Source of the DNA: Acinetobacter dispersus
GTDB lineage: Bacteria; Pseudomonadota; Gammaproteobacteria; Pseudomonadales; Moraxellaceae
NCBI RefSeq assembly: GCF_009884975.1
Contig: NZ_CP041970.1
Coordinates: 496,001 to 560,000 of the forward strand
Reading direction: 5' to 3'
Length of the DNA stretch: 64,000 nucleotides
In this document: in pieces, positions 56,070-64,000 of the stretch
How the letters are laid out: each line of letters begins with the position of its first letter
Numbering within the stretch: the first letter of the stretch is position 1
Position numbers and translations under genes: made by a program
The notes under the pieces: generated by a model
Told to the model about the DNA's origin: nothing
Databases searched by the model: none
The model's input: only the letters and a program-made list of their open reading frames with translations

Positions 56070-56527
56070 TGGCTAAGATTTCTCTTATATTTTCAGAGCA
56101 GCAAGTTTTAAAGAATAGTATGTTGATTATTGCTGGCATTATATTTGCTCTGACAATAATAAGCGTTTATTTAGTAAGGACATTGATTGTAGAATATAGG
56201 CAGCAATTCGCTGAGTTTCAGCAATTGAGTCAAAGTTATGAAGCGTATCTACGTGCTCAAGATATGGCTATGAGTAAACCAAAATACGAATCCCTCAATA
56301 TTGATCTATTTGATCAAGTTATGGCAGCTAAACCACAACATTTAATTTTTGATCGTATGAAAATTTCTAAGAATTCACCATTGCAGATTGAAGGTGTAAC
56401 TTTAAAACCATTAGAAATAGATGAATTCCTCCGACAGGCAGATTCATCTGGTGTGAAATTGCAGATTAGTCAAGTTCAAAAAGATAGCGAGCAGCAAGTA
56501 CGGTTTGATTTACGGCAGGGTTCATAA
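56069..56527 (+). CDS. PilN-like inner-membrane assembly protein
   Basis: 152 residues; start overlaps the previous stop (TAATG). A short cytosolic N-terminus is followed by one membrane helix (MLIIAGIIFALTIISVYLV, ~18-37), a coiled-coil region and a ferredoxin-like periplasmic part (LQIEGVTLKPLEIDEFLRQ). This is the PilN (or GspL C-terminal) plan, where the protein bridges PilM and PilO across the inner membrane. Confidence 0.7.
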   Translation: MAKISLIFSEQQVLKNSMLIIAGIIFALTIISVYLVRTLIVEYRQQFAEFQQLSQSYEAYLRAQDMAMSKPKYESLNIDLFDQVMAAKPQHLIFDRMKISKNSPLQIEGVTLKPLEIDEFLRQADSSGVKLQISQVQKDSEQQVRFDLRQGS

Positions 56528-57027
56528 TGCATGCCTTAACCCAACAGTTAAAGTGGTTTATTCAAAAAACTTGGACTCAGATTACTGGATATCATTTACT
56601 TATTGCCTGTTTCGTGGTCTGGTTGCTTGGTGTTTGGTTGTGGATTATTCCTGTTTATACAAAAAAAATACAATTTTTAAAAACTGAAAATAAGAAGCTC
56701 ATTGAGATTACTCGAATCCATCAGCCTACTTCGATTAAAAATACTCAAGAGATTTCTTTGGAAAGTGAAAGTTTTAATTACGCTGTTTTATTAGTTGTTA
56801 CTGAACAGCATAACATTACACTTGAAGATTTTAGAAAAATAAATGCTTCTGCCAAATCTGAATATCAGTTTGTTGTGAAAGGAAGTTGGTTGGATGTTAG
56901 AAAATTCTTGGAAACATTCATACAAAGGTTTTCAACGCGAGTAGTTATAGAATCTTTTGACTTTCAACGAGATGTCGTTACAAATGAGCTTGGATTAACG
57001 ATGCTGGTACTTGAGGTTGAAAAATGA
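56527..57027 (+). CDS. PilO/GspM-like inner-membrane assembly protein
   Basis: 166 residues; start overlaps the previous stop (TAATG). One membrane helix (LLIACFVVWLLGVWLWIIPV, ~25-44), then a coiled coil and a ferredoxin-like domain (SEYQFVVKGSWLDVRKFLE). PilO and GspM share this plan and pair with PilN or GspL. Identification is by layout and position. Confidence 0.7.
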   Translation: MHALTQQLKWFIQKTWTQITGYHLLIACFVVWLLGVWLWIIPVYTKKIQFLKTENKKLIEITRIHQPTSIKNTQEISLESESFNYAVLLVVTEQHNITLEDFRKINASAKSEYQFVVKGSWLDVRKFLETFIQRFSTRVVIESFDFQRDVVTNELGLTMLVLEVEK

Positions 57028-57581
57028 AACTTCTTAAGTATCTCCCTCCTAAGCAACGTCGGCTTAGCGTATTAGTCGCCCTGACTGCTGTATTTGCTGG
57101 TTGGTCTATAATCTTACCGCCAACGGAAAAATTGGACTCTATCGATTTTACTTCAACACATGACAAATCATTGGACTCAAATGGACAGGATTGGCATTTA
57201 CTAGAAGTTAATAAACCTAATTATTTAGCATGGGATTTACCTGTCACTTTACCGAAAAAGCAGGAAGTAGTTCCTGTTGTGAAAAAAGAAATAAAGTCAA
57301 TTCCAATAGTGAAAAAGAAAGTTATAGAAGTAATGCAGCAACCTGAGATTGTACATTATGAACCACCAAAGCCTGTGATGGACTCTTCCCGTATTAAGTA
57401 TTTAGGGCAGGTTATTGATGCTTCTGGATTACAGGTTTTTTTAATTATTGATGATTCAAGTGTAGTCATGAGACCACAAAGAATTTATCAACAAACTTGG
57501 AAAATAGTAAGCATAGATGATTATGAAGTTCGCTTAATGCACTTGCCTACTCAACAAATAATGCGTGTCACAAAATCATGA
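57024..57581 (+). CDS. GspC/PilP-like periplasmic linker protein
   Basis: 185 residues, four-base overlap with the previous gene. One N-terminal membrane helix (LSVLVALTAVFAGWSIIL), then a long Pro/Lys/Val-rich spacer (KKQEVVPVVKKEIKSIPIVK) and a small beta domain (KYLGQVIDASGLQVFLIIDD ... VVMRPQRIYQQTWKIVSID). That is the homology-region domain of GspC/PilP, which contacts the secretin. It should connect the inner-membrane platform with the secretin encoded next. Confidence 0.72.
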   Translation: MKLLKYLPPKQRRLSVLVALTAVFAGWSIILPPTEKLDSIDFTSTHDKSLDSNGQDWHLLEVNKPNYLAWDLPVTLPKKQEVVPVVKKEIKSIPIVKKKVIEVMQQPEIVHYEPPKPVMDSSRIKYLGQVIDASGLQVFLIIDDSSVVMRPQRIYQQTWKIVSIDDYEVRLMHLPTQQIMRVTKS

Positions 57582-59896
57582 TGAAATCTTATTCTAATCT
57601 TCTATCGATTAAATTATCTGTTTTAACTTTAAGTATTTTAGCACTCACTGCTTGCGCAGCTAATCTAAAGCTTACATCACATGAAAAAGAGCTTAAAGAA
57701 TTAAATAAATTACATAAAAAAGCAGATAATAAACCAGTTAACCATCGGATGGACTATGTATTTGAACAACAGCAGTTGCTTAATCAAAGAATTCTCCAAG
57801 CTGAACAGGCAAGATCTAACGCTGATTTTAAAAAAGCATTGGAACTTTATGAGCAAGTTCTCGATATTGACCCTTATAATGTTGTTGCGCATCAGAACAT
57901 TTTAAAAATAAAGCAGTTTGATCAAGTAAAGCCACTTTATGATTTAGCCAAGGAAAGCTATGACAAAGGTAATCTTAATTCTGCACAGATTATTTTAAAA
58001 GAAGTATTACAAGCTGTGCCAGATTGGCAAGATGCACTGACATTAAAATTTGATATAGAAAGAGAGTTAAATAGAAGAACACTAAATCCTCCTTTAATTA
58101 ACGAAAGACTAGCGCAAAGAGTATCTTTAGAGTTTAGAAATGCATCAGTGCAATCGGTAATTGAATCTTTATCTCAATATTCTGGCATTAACTTTATTCT
58201 TGATAAGGATACGAAACTAGATCAGACGACTACAATTTATGCAAAGGAGACAACAGTACAAGAAGCATTAGATATGATTATTCATACTTCTGGTCTGGGC
58301 TATAAAATGCTCAATGCAAATACTTTTTTAATTTATCAAAATACACCTGAAAAGAAAAAAAATTATGAAGAACTCATTACGAGGTCTTTCTATTTAGGTA
58401 ATGTCGACTCTCAAAAAGCTCAAGAGGTTGTTGGTAAACTCTATGAACCAAAATCTATGTTTTTTGATGATAAGCTTAGACTGCTTATTGTGCGGGATAG
58501 CAAGCAAGTCGTTGACAGTATAGAAAAACTCTTAGAAGCTTATGATTTACCAATGTCTGAGGTAATACTTGATATAGAGGTTTTGGAAGTCAATAGAGAT
58601 ACATTATTAAATTTGGGTATTGATTTTCCAAAACAAATTGGTGTGAGTGCATTAAATGGTTTAGGTGAAGCGGGTAAATACACGATTAACCAGATTAAAG
58701 ATATGACAACCAACAGCTTAGTTCTTAAAGTTGCTGATCCAATGGCAACTGTTAATTTCAGGCAAACGAGTAATAAAACTAATTTATTGGCTAATCCGAG
58801 AATTCGGGTTAAAAGTAGAGAAGAGGCTAGTTTTTTAATCGGGGATAAGGTACCAGTTATTACGACAACAATAGGAGAATCCTCAAACTTTGTAGCTGAA
58901 TCTGTCAATTATCTTGATGTGGGACTAAAAGTTGAAGTAAAACCAGAGGTAAATAAGGACAAGCAAGTCCAAATTGCGATCAAGTTAGAAGTGAGCAATG
59001 TTGCAAAAGAAATTCCAACGAAGAATGGTCTTGTATATCAAATTGGGACGAGAAATGCCTCTACTACCTTGCAATTGCATGATGGGGAGACCCAAATGTT
59101 AGCAGGCTTAATTCGAGATGATATTAAAAGCTCAGCTACCCATTTACCAGGTTTAGGAAAAATCCCTTTATTGGGCCGATTATTTTCCAATACGACAGAT
59201 AGTAAGAATAAAAGTGAAATTGTTTTGTTGATTACACCGAGAATAGTACGTCCGTATGCTGTTCCTGCACCACATGTTCAGGAGTTTATTTCGGGGACTG
59301 GAAGTCAGGTTACGACTAGACCATTAAGATTAAGTGATCAGTCTAATTATTCTCCATATCCACAAAAAATGAGTAATGAAGCCAAGGGCGAACCTTCTAC
59401 TCAGGAAAAAAATGAACCAAGAAATGGTATGGAATTAAATAATCAGGCTAATGAAAAGACAACAGATACGAAAGCGAGTAGCCCTGTTACAGAATATGTG
59501 GGAGGCAATTTAACTGCTCAGTTTCAATTAAGTGGCCCTAGTATCATTACTCGTGGACAAGAGTTTACAATTGCTTTAATACAAAATACTCCAGCATTTC
59601 AGGAAATGAGTGTCGATATGCGACATCCAGATACATGGGAGCTTGTGAAAACGGTCAATATCGCACCAATTTCACGTATGGATCAAGAAAAGATTGATAA
59701 AGGAACTCGATTAAGTTTTGGTCATACACCTAAACATCAAGGGCCACTTGCATTACTAACATTTAAGGTTTCTGATCAAGCGGAGTTAAAGAAAGAAGAA
59801 CTAATTTTAGAAAATGGGAAAGTGAAATTTAGTGAGGGAAGTGGTTTTCAAAGATTTTCTGATCGTCTGGTCAAAGAATTTGAAACTAAGCCATAA
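57578..59896 (+). CDS. gspD: Secretin GspD-like lipoprotein with C-terminal cohesin-like domain
   Basis: 772 residues. A lipoprotein signal with lipobox LTAC (Cys26) means the secretin is itself lipidated and may need no separate pilotin. A TPR-like region lies at ~75-130; an STN/N-domain begins near 180 (VSLEFRNASVQSVIESLSQY). The secretin domain has VPVITTTIGESSNFV near 425, GETQMLAGLIRD and LPGLGKIPLLGRLFS near 520, ending VLLITPRIVRP. A Ser/Asn-rich linker is followed by a ~120-residue cohesin-like domain (from ~642; SGPSIITRGQEFTIALIQN; LALLTFKVSD). Cohesin domains bind partner modules, so this tail could hold substrates or surface proteins. Confidence 0.88.
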   Translation: MMKSYSNLLSIKLSVLTLSILALTACAANLKLTSHEKELKELNKLHKKADNKPVNHRMDYVFEQQQLLNQRILQAEQARSNADFKKALELYEQVLDIDPYNVVAHQNILKIKQFDQVKPLYDLAKESYDKGNLNSAQIILKEVLQAVPDWQDALTLKFDIERELNRRTLNPPLINERLAQRVSLEFRNASVQSVIESLSQYSGINFILDKDTKLDQTTTIYAKETTVQEALDMIIHTSGLGYKMLNANTFLIYQNTPEKKKNYEELITRSFYLGNVDSQKAQEVVGKLYEPKSMFFDDKLRLLIVRDSKQVVDSIEKLLEAYDLPMSEVILDIEVLEVNRDTLLNLGIDFPKQIGVSALNGLGEAGKYTINQIKDMTTNSLVLKVADPMATVNFRQTSNKTNLLANPRIRVKSREEASFLIGDKVPVITTTIGESSNFVAESVNYLDVGLKVEVKPEVNKDKQVQIAIKLEVSNVAKEIPTKNGLVYQIGTRNASTTLQLHDGETQMLAGLIRDDIKSSATHLPGLGKIPLLGRLFSNTTDSKNKSEIVLLITPRIVRPYAVPAPHVQEFISGTGSQVTTRPLRLSDQSNYSPYPQKMSNEAKGEPSTQEKNEPRNGMELNNQANEKTTDTKASSPVTEYVGGNLTAQFQLSGPSIITRGQEFTIALIQNTPAFQEMSVDMRHPDTWELVKTVNIAPISRMDQEKIDKGTRLSFGHTPKHQGPLALLTFKVSDQAELKKEELILENGKVKFSEGSGFQRFSDRLVKEFETKP

Positions 59897-59905
59897 GGTT
59901 CTAAG

Positions 59906-60376
59906 ATGAGACGTAATCACACAGGTTTTACATTTATTGAATTAATTGTGTCTTTAGCCTTGTTAGCTTTATTAGCATCTGTTGTGATTCCTATTTCGGA
60001 TCTGGCTTCACGCCATTCAAAAGAAAAAGAATTGAAAAAAGCGCTGACTGAAATACGAAGTGCTATTGATGAGTATAAAATTGCCAGTGATAAAAATGAA
60101 ATTCCAATGAAGTATAAAACCCCAAGTGGTTACCCACCTAACTTGACTGTTTTGACCGGAATTTCAACTGAAGATGGAACAAAAACTCATCGGTTTTTGC
60201 GTAAAATACCATCAGACCCATTCACTGGAGATAAAACATTACCACCAGAACAGACTTGGGGAATACGTGAGTTTTTAAGTGAGGTTGATAACCCCAAAAA
60301 AGGCGATGATGTGTATGATATTTATTCGTTATCAACAAAAAAGGGAAGTAATGGAGTGGTATACCGTGAATGGTGA
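59906..60376 (+). CDS. Minor pseudopilin 1
   Basis: 156 residues. Prepilin leader cleaved at TG/FTFIELIVSLALLALL, with E12 at +5. The globular part (LKKALTEIRSAIDEYKIASD; LRKIPSDPFTG; DDVYDIYSLSTKKGSNG; final YREW) is GspG-like. It is 9 bases downstream of the secretin gene. Confidence 0.85.
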   Translation: MRRNHTGFTFIELIVSLALLALLASVVIPISDLASRHSKEKELKKALTEIRSAIDEYKIASDKNEIPMKYKTPSGYPPNLTVLTGISTEDGTKTHRFLRKIPSDPFTGDKTLPPEQTWGIREFLSEVDNPKKGDDVYDIYSLSTKKGSNGVVYREW

Positions 60377-60758
60377 TTTTCGCTTGACAGAAAGAGGTTT
60401 CACAATTGTTGAGTTATTGGTTGTTCTTTCAGTGATTGCATTACTACTTTCTGTTATTACGCCACGCTACTTAAATAAGATCGAGGAAGGCAAGGAGATT
60501 GCTTTAAAACAAAATTTAGCGGTGATTAGGCATAGTATTGATCAATATTATTCAGATCAAGGAACTTATCCAAACCAGTTAAATCAGTTGGTAGAAAAGC
60601 GATATTTAAGAAATATTCCAGATGATCCAATTGCTAAAACTCATGAATGGACGATTATTAAAGAGAGGGATCCAGAGAAAGGAATAGAAGGAATATATGA
60701 TATTAAATCAACCAGTCAGGCTATAGCGAGTGATAAAAGGTCTTATGCTGAATGGTAG
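60351..60758 (+). CDS. Minor pseudopilin 2
   Basis: 135 residues from ATG 60351; GTG 60366 has a better spaced GGAG and is an equally possible start. Both keep the prepilin site RG/FTIVELLVVLSVIALLL with glutamate at +5. The rest is GspG-like (IRHSIDQYYSDQGTYPNQLN; LRNIPDDPIAKT; IYDIKSTSQ; final YAEW). It overlaps minor pseudopilin 1, so the two are translationally linked. Both end in a similar aromatic 'EW' motif. Confidence 0.83.
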   Translation: MEWYTVNGDFRLTERGFTIVELLVVLSVIALLLSVITPRYLNKIEEGKEIALKQNLAVIRHSIDQYYSDQGTYPNQLNQLVEKRYLRNIPDDPIAKTHEWTIIKERDPEKGIEGIYDIKSTSQAIASDKRSYAEW

Positions 60759-60774
60759 TCATAAGTAGTAAAAA

Positions 60775-61242
60775 ATGAAAAATGAAATAGATAATTTACT
60801 TAAACACCAGTCTGGGGCAGTCTATGTCTGGATGTTAGTATCACTTATTTTTCTGTCATTGGGGCTTGGACAATGGTCGATTAATTACGCAACAATAAAA
60901 CAGCGGGAAAAAGAACAAGAACTTATAAAAGTTGGGTTGATTTATCGTAATGCAATTCATGAATATTATGAAAGCTCACCTGGAGGCGTAAAAAACCTTC
61001 CCGAAAAATTAGAAGACTTATTAAAAGATCCACGATATTTAGATACTAGACGTTATTTGCGTAAGTTAGAGAAAGACCCAATGACTTCTCTCAATTTTGA
61101 AATTATTAGAAATACAAATGGTCAAATAATCGGAGTGCACTCAATATCTGATAAAAAAACTTTGAAGAAAAGGGGGTTTCCAATAGAGCTAAAAAAATTT
61201 GAACAGGCTAAAAGCTATAAAGAATGGTTTTTTACGATTTAA
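60775..61242 (+). CDS. Pilin-like protein lacking the canonical processing motif
   Basis: 155 residues. The hydrophobic segment SGAVYVWMLVSLIFLSLGLG sits where a pilin helix would be, but there is no FTxxE and no glutamate at +5. The globular part follows the same scheme as the two genes before it (LIYRNAIHEYYESSPGG; RYLRKLEKDPMTS; IIGVHSISDKK; KEWFF). It is therefore a diverged pseudopilin, perhaps a tip subunit, since some tip pilins (GspK) also lack glutamate at +5. Last gene of the secretion operon. Confidence 0.75.
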   Translation: MKNEIDNLLKHQSGAVYVWMLVSLIFLSLGLGQWSINYATIKQREKEQELIKVGLIYRNAIHEYYESSPGGVKNLPEKLEDLLKDPRYLDTRRYLRKLEKDPMTSLNFEIIRNTNGQIIGVHSISDKKTLKKRGFPIELKKFEQAKSYKEWFFTI

Positions 61243-61453
61243 ATTATGTTTCATGAGTATTTTTAATATCAGTGATTTTTAGCCCCCATAGCATTACTTT
61301 TTTTTATGGTTTTTCATTGTTATATACATTTTAAAATAAAGACTTATGTGTGGAAATATTACATAACGAAATAAACCGTTTACAACTTCTCTATATTTGA
61401 AAAAATTGAAATTAAACTTGTACATCAATTGTATTGAATCACTTTAAAAGAAT

Positions 61454-61801
61454 CTAATTTTCAAATGATGTACTTAACGTAACATAGGCAATTTCACAAT
61501 TTGGTGAACCTTCAACAACTCTAAGTTGAATTTTTGATTTTGTTAAGTATGCCGATAAAAGTGTGGCATATACTTCCTTGTAGTAAGGATTAGATTTACT
61601 TATGACAAAATAGGTCTTTACATAAGGTGTACAATTGACTGGTGTTTTATCTAATGGAACATCAATATAAATTGTACCGGCACTATTTAGTTGTAAAGTT
61701 TTAATAGTTGAAATACAGCCCCACGTAGTACATTGATCTGCAGCAATAGCAAGGCTCGTCACAGTTGTTAACAATGTTAGTAGGAAAAATTTCTGGAACA
61801 T
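61454..61801 (-). CDS. Small Sec-exported protein, local family member 7
   Basis: 115 residues with a signal peptide (KFFLLTLLTTVTSLAIAAD). Mature part: CTTWGCISTIKTLQLNSAG, TIYIDVPLD, a cysteine strand (VNCTPYVKTYFVIS), helix VYATLLSAYLTKSKIQL, then PNCEIAYVTLS. Strong family match. It points towards the secretion operon from its far end, so it is not part of that operon. Function unknown. Confidence 0.75.
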   Translation of the reverse strand: MFQKFFLLTLLTTVTSLAIAADQCTTWGCISTIKTLQLNSAGTIYIDVPLDKTPVNCTPYVKTYFVISKSNPYYKEVYATLLSAYLTKSKIQLRVVEGSPNCEIAYVTLSTSFEN

Positions 61802-61887
61802 TTTAATCTCTTTATTATAAGGTATCTTCTAATTTAATTTTTTGCTTTAAAATAAAAGAATATGTAAATAGGGGAGTAATTTAGTAT

Positions 61888-62244
61888 TTATCTGATAGAA
61901 AGACTAATCAAGCTACAAGGTGTGAATCCAACCCCAGGACAGTGTGATGTCGTTCCATTATCATCATAGTAAAACCATACTTTATTTTTACTAAGTTGAG
62001 CACTTAATGCTGCGGCAAGTAATGGTTTATTATTGTTTGGTATGGAAATAAGTCCTTTACATGCTGCTGATACTGGGGATGAAATCTTTATGCAAGATGT
62101 ACCTGGGTTAGCTGTGTCCGTACCACCATGAATAAAAAGATCAATAATAGTTGTATCTTCAACAACCAAACCTGCATGTGTTGATGTAAGTACTGTTCCT
62201 GTTAATAAAAATAATGTTAATGTGAGAGATATGTTTTTCTTCAT
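61888..62244 (-). CDS. Small Sec-exported protein, local family member 8
   Basis: 118 residues with a signal peptide (ISLTLTLFLLTGTVLTSTHA). Mature part: DTTIIDLFIHGG, TSCIKISSPVSAACKGLISI, helix KPLLAAALSAQLSKNKVWFY, then a cysteine pair (SHCPGVGFTPCSLISLSI). It is the most diverged clear member. It lies upstream of member 7 on the same strand, about 85 bases away. Confidence 0.72.
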   Translation of the reverse strand: MKKNISLTLTLFLLTGTVLTSTHAGLVVEDTTIIDLFIHGGTDTANPGTSCIKISSPVSAACKGLISIPNNNKPLLAAALSAQLSKNKVWFYYDDNGTTSHCPGVGFTPCSLISLSIR

Positions 62245-62558
62245 AACTTACTTTTTTCTAAAAGAGGTTAAATCTTAATGCAAGCTATTGTAAATTAAAA
62301 TTAATAAATATTCTACTTTTTAGAGGGGAGGCTAATTAAATTTACAAGTTTATCTTCATTGCTTCATACTCCTAAGCTGAAATTTTTTAAAGCTAGGACC
62401 TCTTAAATATGGGGTATTTACAAAATAGAGGTCGAGTATAATTTTTTTAAGCAAAGCTTAGCAAATAATAATATTTCATGTGAAATTTCAATCAGCATAG
62501 ACTCATCCAAAGATAAATAACAACAACGTATTTATCAAAAAATCAATTTTTCATTCGG
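62245..62558. other. Intergenic region before the ABC transporter
   Basis: About 314 AT-rich bases with no gene seen. An exact inverted repeat ATTTCA-TG-TGAAAT lies at 62473-62486, about 70 bases before the first permease, and could be an operator. No solute-binding protein gene is present here. Confidence 0.4.
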
Positions 62559-63227
62559 ATGTTTTCTTTGGATTGGCTGTATATACAGAGTGTGCTGCCG
62601 CAGTTTTATGCGGCAACCCTCATGACCTTAAAAATCTCCTTTATTGGTATCGTGTTATCTATTTTGCTTGGGCTGATCTGTAGTGTGATTAGTACCTATC
62701 AAGTTCGAGTACTGAATAACATTGTCAAAGTCTATATCGAGGTTTCTCGCAATACACCCTTGCTCATTCAGCTATTTTTTCTCTACTACGGTTTGCCCAA
62801 GATCGGGATCAAACTAGATGGATTTACCTGCGGTGTGATTGGTCTGACTTTTTTAGGTGGCAGCTATATGGCAGAAGCCTTTCGTGCAGGCTTACAGTCA
62901 GTTGCGCAAGGGCAGATTGATTCTGCTCGAAGTGTGGGGTTAAACGCCGTCCAAGTCTTTCAATATGTAGTATTTCCACAAGCATTGTCGCTGTCTATTC
63001 CAGCGATTGGTGCGAACTGCTTATTTCTGATTAAAGAAAGCTCGATCTTGAGTGCAATTGCAGTAGTGGAATTACTGTTTGTGACCAAAGACCTAATTGG
63101 GATGGATTACAAAACCACCGAGGCTTTATTTCTATTAATCATGGCTTATCTGATCATCTTGTTACCCGTGTCGGCTTTAACAAGTTATTTGGAATATCGC
63201 AGTCGGAAGGTGAGCCATGGGACTTGA
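62559..63227 (+). CDS. Polar amino acid ABC transporter permease 1
   Basis: 222 residues with about five membrane helices. HisMQ/GlnP family features: ATLMTLKISFIGIVLSILLG near the N-terminus, VSRNTPLLIQLFFLYYGLP, and the EAA loop MAEAFRAGLQSVAQGQIDSA followed by VGLNAVQVFQYVVFPQAL. It should pair with the second permease, the ATPase downstream and an unlinked binding protein to import a polar amino acid. Confidence 0.9.
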   Translation: MFSLDWLYIQSVLPQFYAATLMTLKISFIGIVLSILLGLICSVISTYQVRVLNNIVKVYIEVSRNTPLLIQLFFLYYGLPKIGIKLDGFTCGVIGLTFLGGSYMAEAFRAGLQSVAQGQIDSARSVGLNAVQVFQYVVFPQALSLSIPAIGANCLFLIKESSILSAIAVVELLFVTKDLIGMDYKTTEALFLLIMAYLIILLPVSALTSYLEYRSRKVSHGT

Positions 63228-63888
63228 GTATTTATTTCAACCGAGCCATATCGAACGTTTGCTATATGGTTTATTGCAAACCATCGAAATTGCATTTCTG
63301 TCCGTTTTTTTATCTGCCATTTTCGGGACAATTTTTGGGGTGATCATGACCTCAAAAAATATGTTGGTCAAAATCCTGTGCCGTTTCTATCTCGAGACTA
63401 TACGAATTGTGCCCATCCTCGTCTTATTGTTTGTTTTCTATTTTGGTTTTGCGACATGGTTTAACTGGCAGCTCTCATCGTTTTGGGTCTGTATTTTTGT
63501 ATTTACTTTATGGGGAACTGCGGAAATGGGGGATCTGGTTCGCGCCTCGATCACCTCGATTGATCAGCATCAACGGGATTCCGCTTATGCAGTAGGACTC
63601 AATCATCTACAAGCATTGACTTATGTGATTTTCCCGCAAAGCTTAAAACGAGTGACCCCTGGCGCATTAAATCTGTTTACCCGCATGATTAAAACCAGTT
63701 CTTTAGCTGTATTGATCGGGATGGTGGAAGTTCTGAAAGTAGGGCAGCAGATTATTGAAAATTCATTATTGACTGTGCCCAGTGCATCGCTGTGGATTTA
63801 CGGTTTCATCTTTATTCTTTATTTCCTGATTTGTTATCCATTATCGCTTTTAGCAGCGCATTTAGAAAAAGTGTGGGAGAACGCATGA
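63217..63888 (+). CDS. Polar amino acid ABC transporter permease 2
   Basis: 223 residues, overlapping the first permease by 11 bases. Same family: LLQTIEIAFLSVFLSAIFGT, LETIRIVPILVLLFVFYFGF, EAA loop MGDLVRASITSIDQHQRDSA then VGLNHLQALTYVIFPQSL. The two permeases are expected to form the heterodimeric channel. Substrate not determinable here. Confidence 0.9.
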   Translation: MGLEYLFQPSHIERLLYGLLQTIEIAFLSVFLSAIFGTIFGVIMTSKNMLVKILCRFYLETIRIVPILVLLFVFYFGFATWFNWQLSSFWVCIFVFTLWGTAEMGDLVRASITSIDQHQRDSAYAVGLNHLQALTYVIFPQSLKRVTPGALNLFTRMIKTSSLAVLIGMVEVLKVGQQIIENSLLTVPSASLWIYGFIFILYFLICYPLSLLAAHLEKVWENA

Positions 63889-64000
63889 CTTTGTTATCGA
63901 TACAGCATTTACATAAGTTTTATAAACAAAGTCATATTTTGCATGGCATTGATTTGGAGGTACAACAAGGCGAAGTGGTGGTGATTTTGGGACCATCGGG
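63885..64000 (+). CDS. Polar amino acid ABC transporter ATPase, 3' end outside window
   Basis: The ATG at 63885 overlaps the permease stop (ATGA). The 38 visible residues (MTLLSIQHLHKFYKQSHILH, then GIDLEVQQGEVVVILGPSG) are the start of a GlnQ/HisP-type ATPase and reach the beginning of the Walker A motif. It completes the transporter operon. Confidence 0.9.
   Translation, partial: MTLLSIQHLHKFYKQSHILHGIDLEVQQGEVVVILGPS

Overview
The window is AT-rich, gammaproteobacterial, and most likely an Acinetobacter or close relative. The grounds are recognisable housekeeping proteins (a YghU-type glutathione transferase, a LysR regulator divergent from a CidA/CidB pair, XseA/XseB, an AroP-like permease, a polar amino acid ABC transporter), base composition and gene style. 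No rRNA, tRNA, CRISPR array or intact insertion sequence was seen.

Layout. (1) 1-11.5 kb: a surface-protein locus of four secreted DUF11/SdrD-like proteins, ending in a 2023-residue protein with a probable C-terminal outer-membrane barrel. (2) 11.7-17.9 kb: ordinary chromosomal genes. (3) 18.1-21 kb: small Sec-exported proteins of one loose family (one interrupted by an in-frame stop) plus an 80-residue secreted mini YD-repeat protein. (4) 21.1-51.6 kb: four consecutive 6.6-7.1 kb genes for polymorphic toxins with Sec signal peptide, SpvB-like domain, FG-GAP/VCBS propeller and Rhs core, each followed by its own candidate immunity gene. They share a nearly identical ~3.2 kb core, but each has a different C-terminal tip. 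(5) 51.7-61.2 kb: a compact hybrid type II secretion/type IV pilus-like operon (GspG, F, E, PilM/N/O/P-like proteins, a lipoprotein secretin with a cohesin-like tail, three more pilin-like proteins). It contains another member of the small secreted family; two more lie just downstream. (6) 62.5-64 kb: two ABC permeases and the start of the ATPase.

The main hypothesis is that regions 3 to 5 form one system. The Rhs proteins carry Sec signals, so they should reach the periplasm, unlike type VI-delivered Rhs proteins. A complete-looking outer-membrane secretion machine without an obvious other substrate sits immediately downstream. A decayed copy of the first gene of that machine (gspG) lies between toxin genes 2 and 3, and a 51-codon membrane-protein gene lies between toxins 1 and 2 and again between 3 and 4. 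Together these suggest that a block [rhs-imm-orf51-rhs-imm-gspG] was duplicated in tandem, after which toxin tips diversified and cores were homogenised. This link to secretion is inference; the repeats, remnants and gene order are seen directly.
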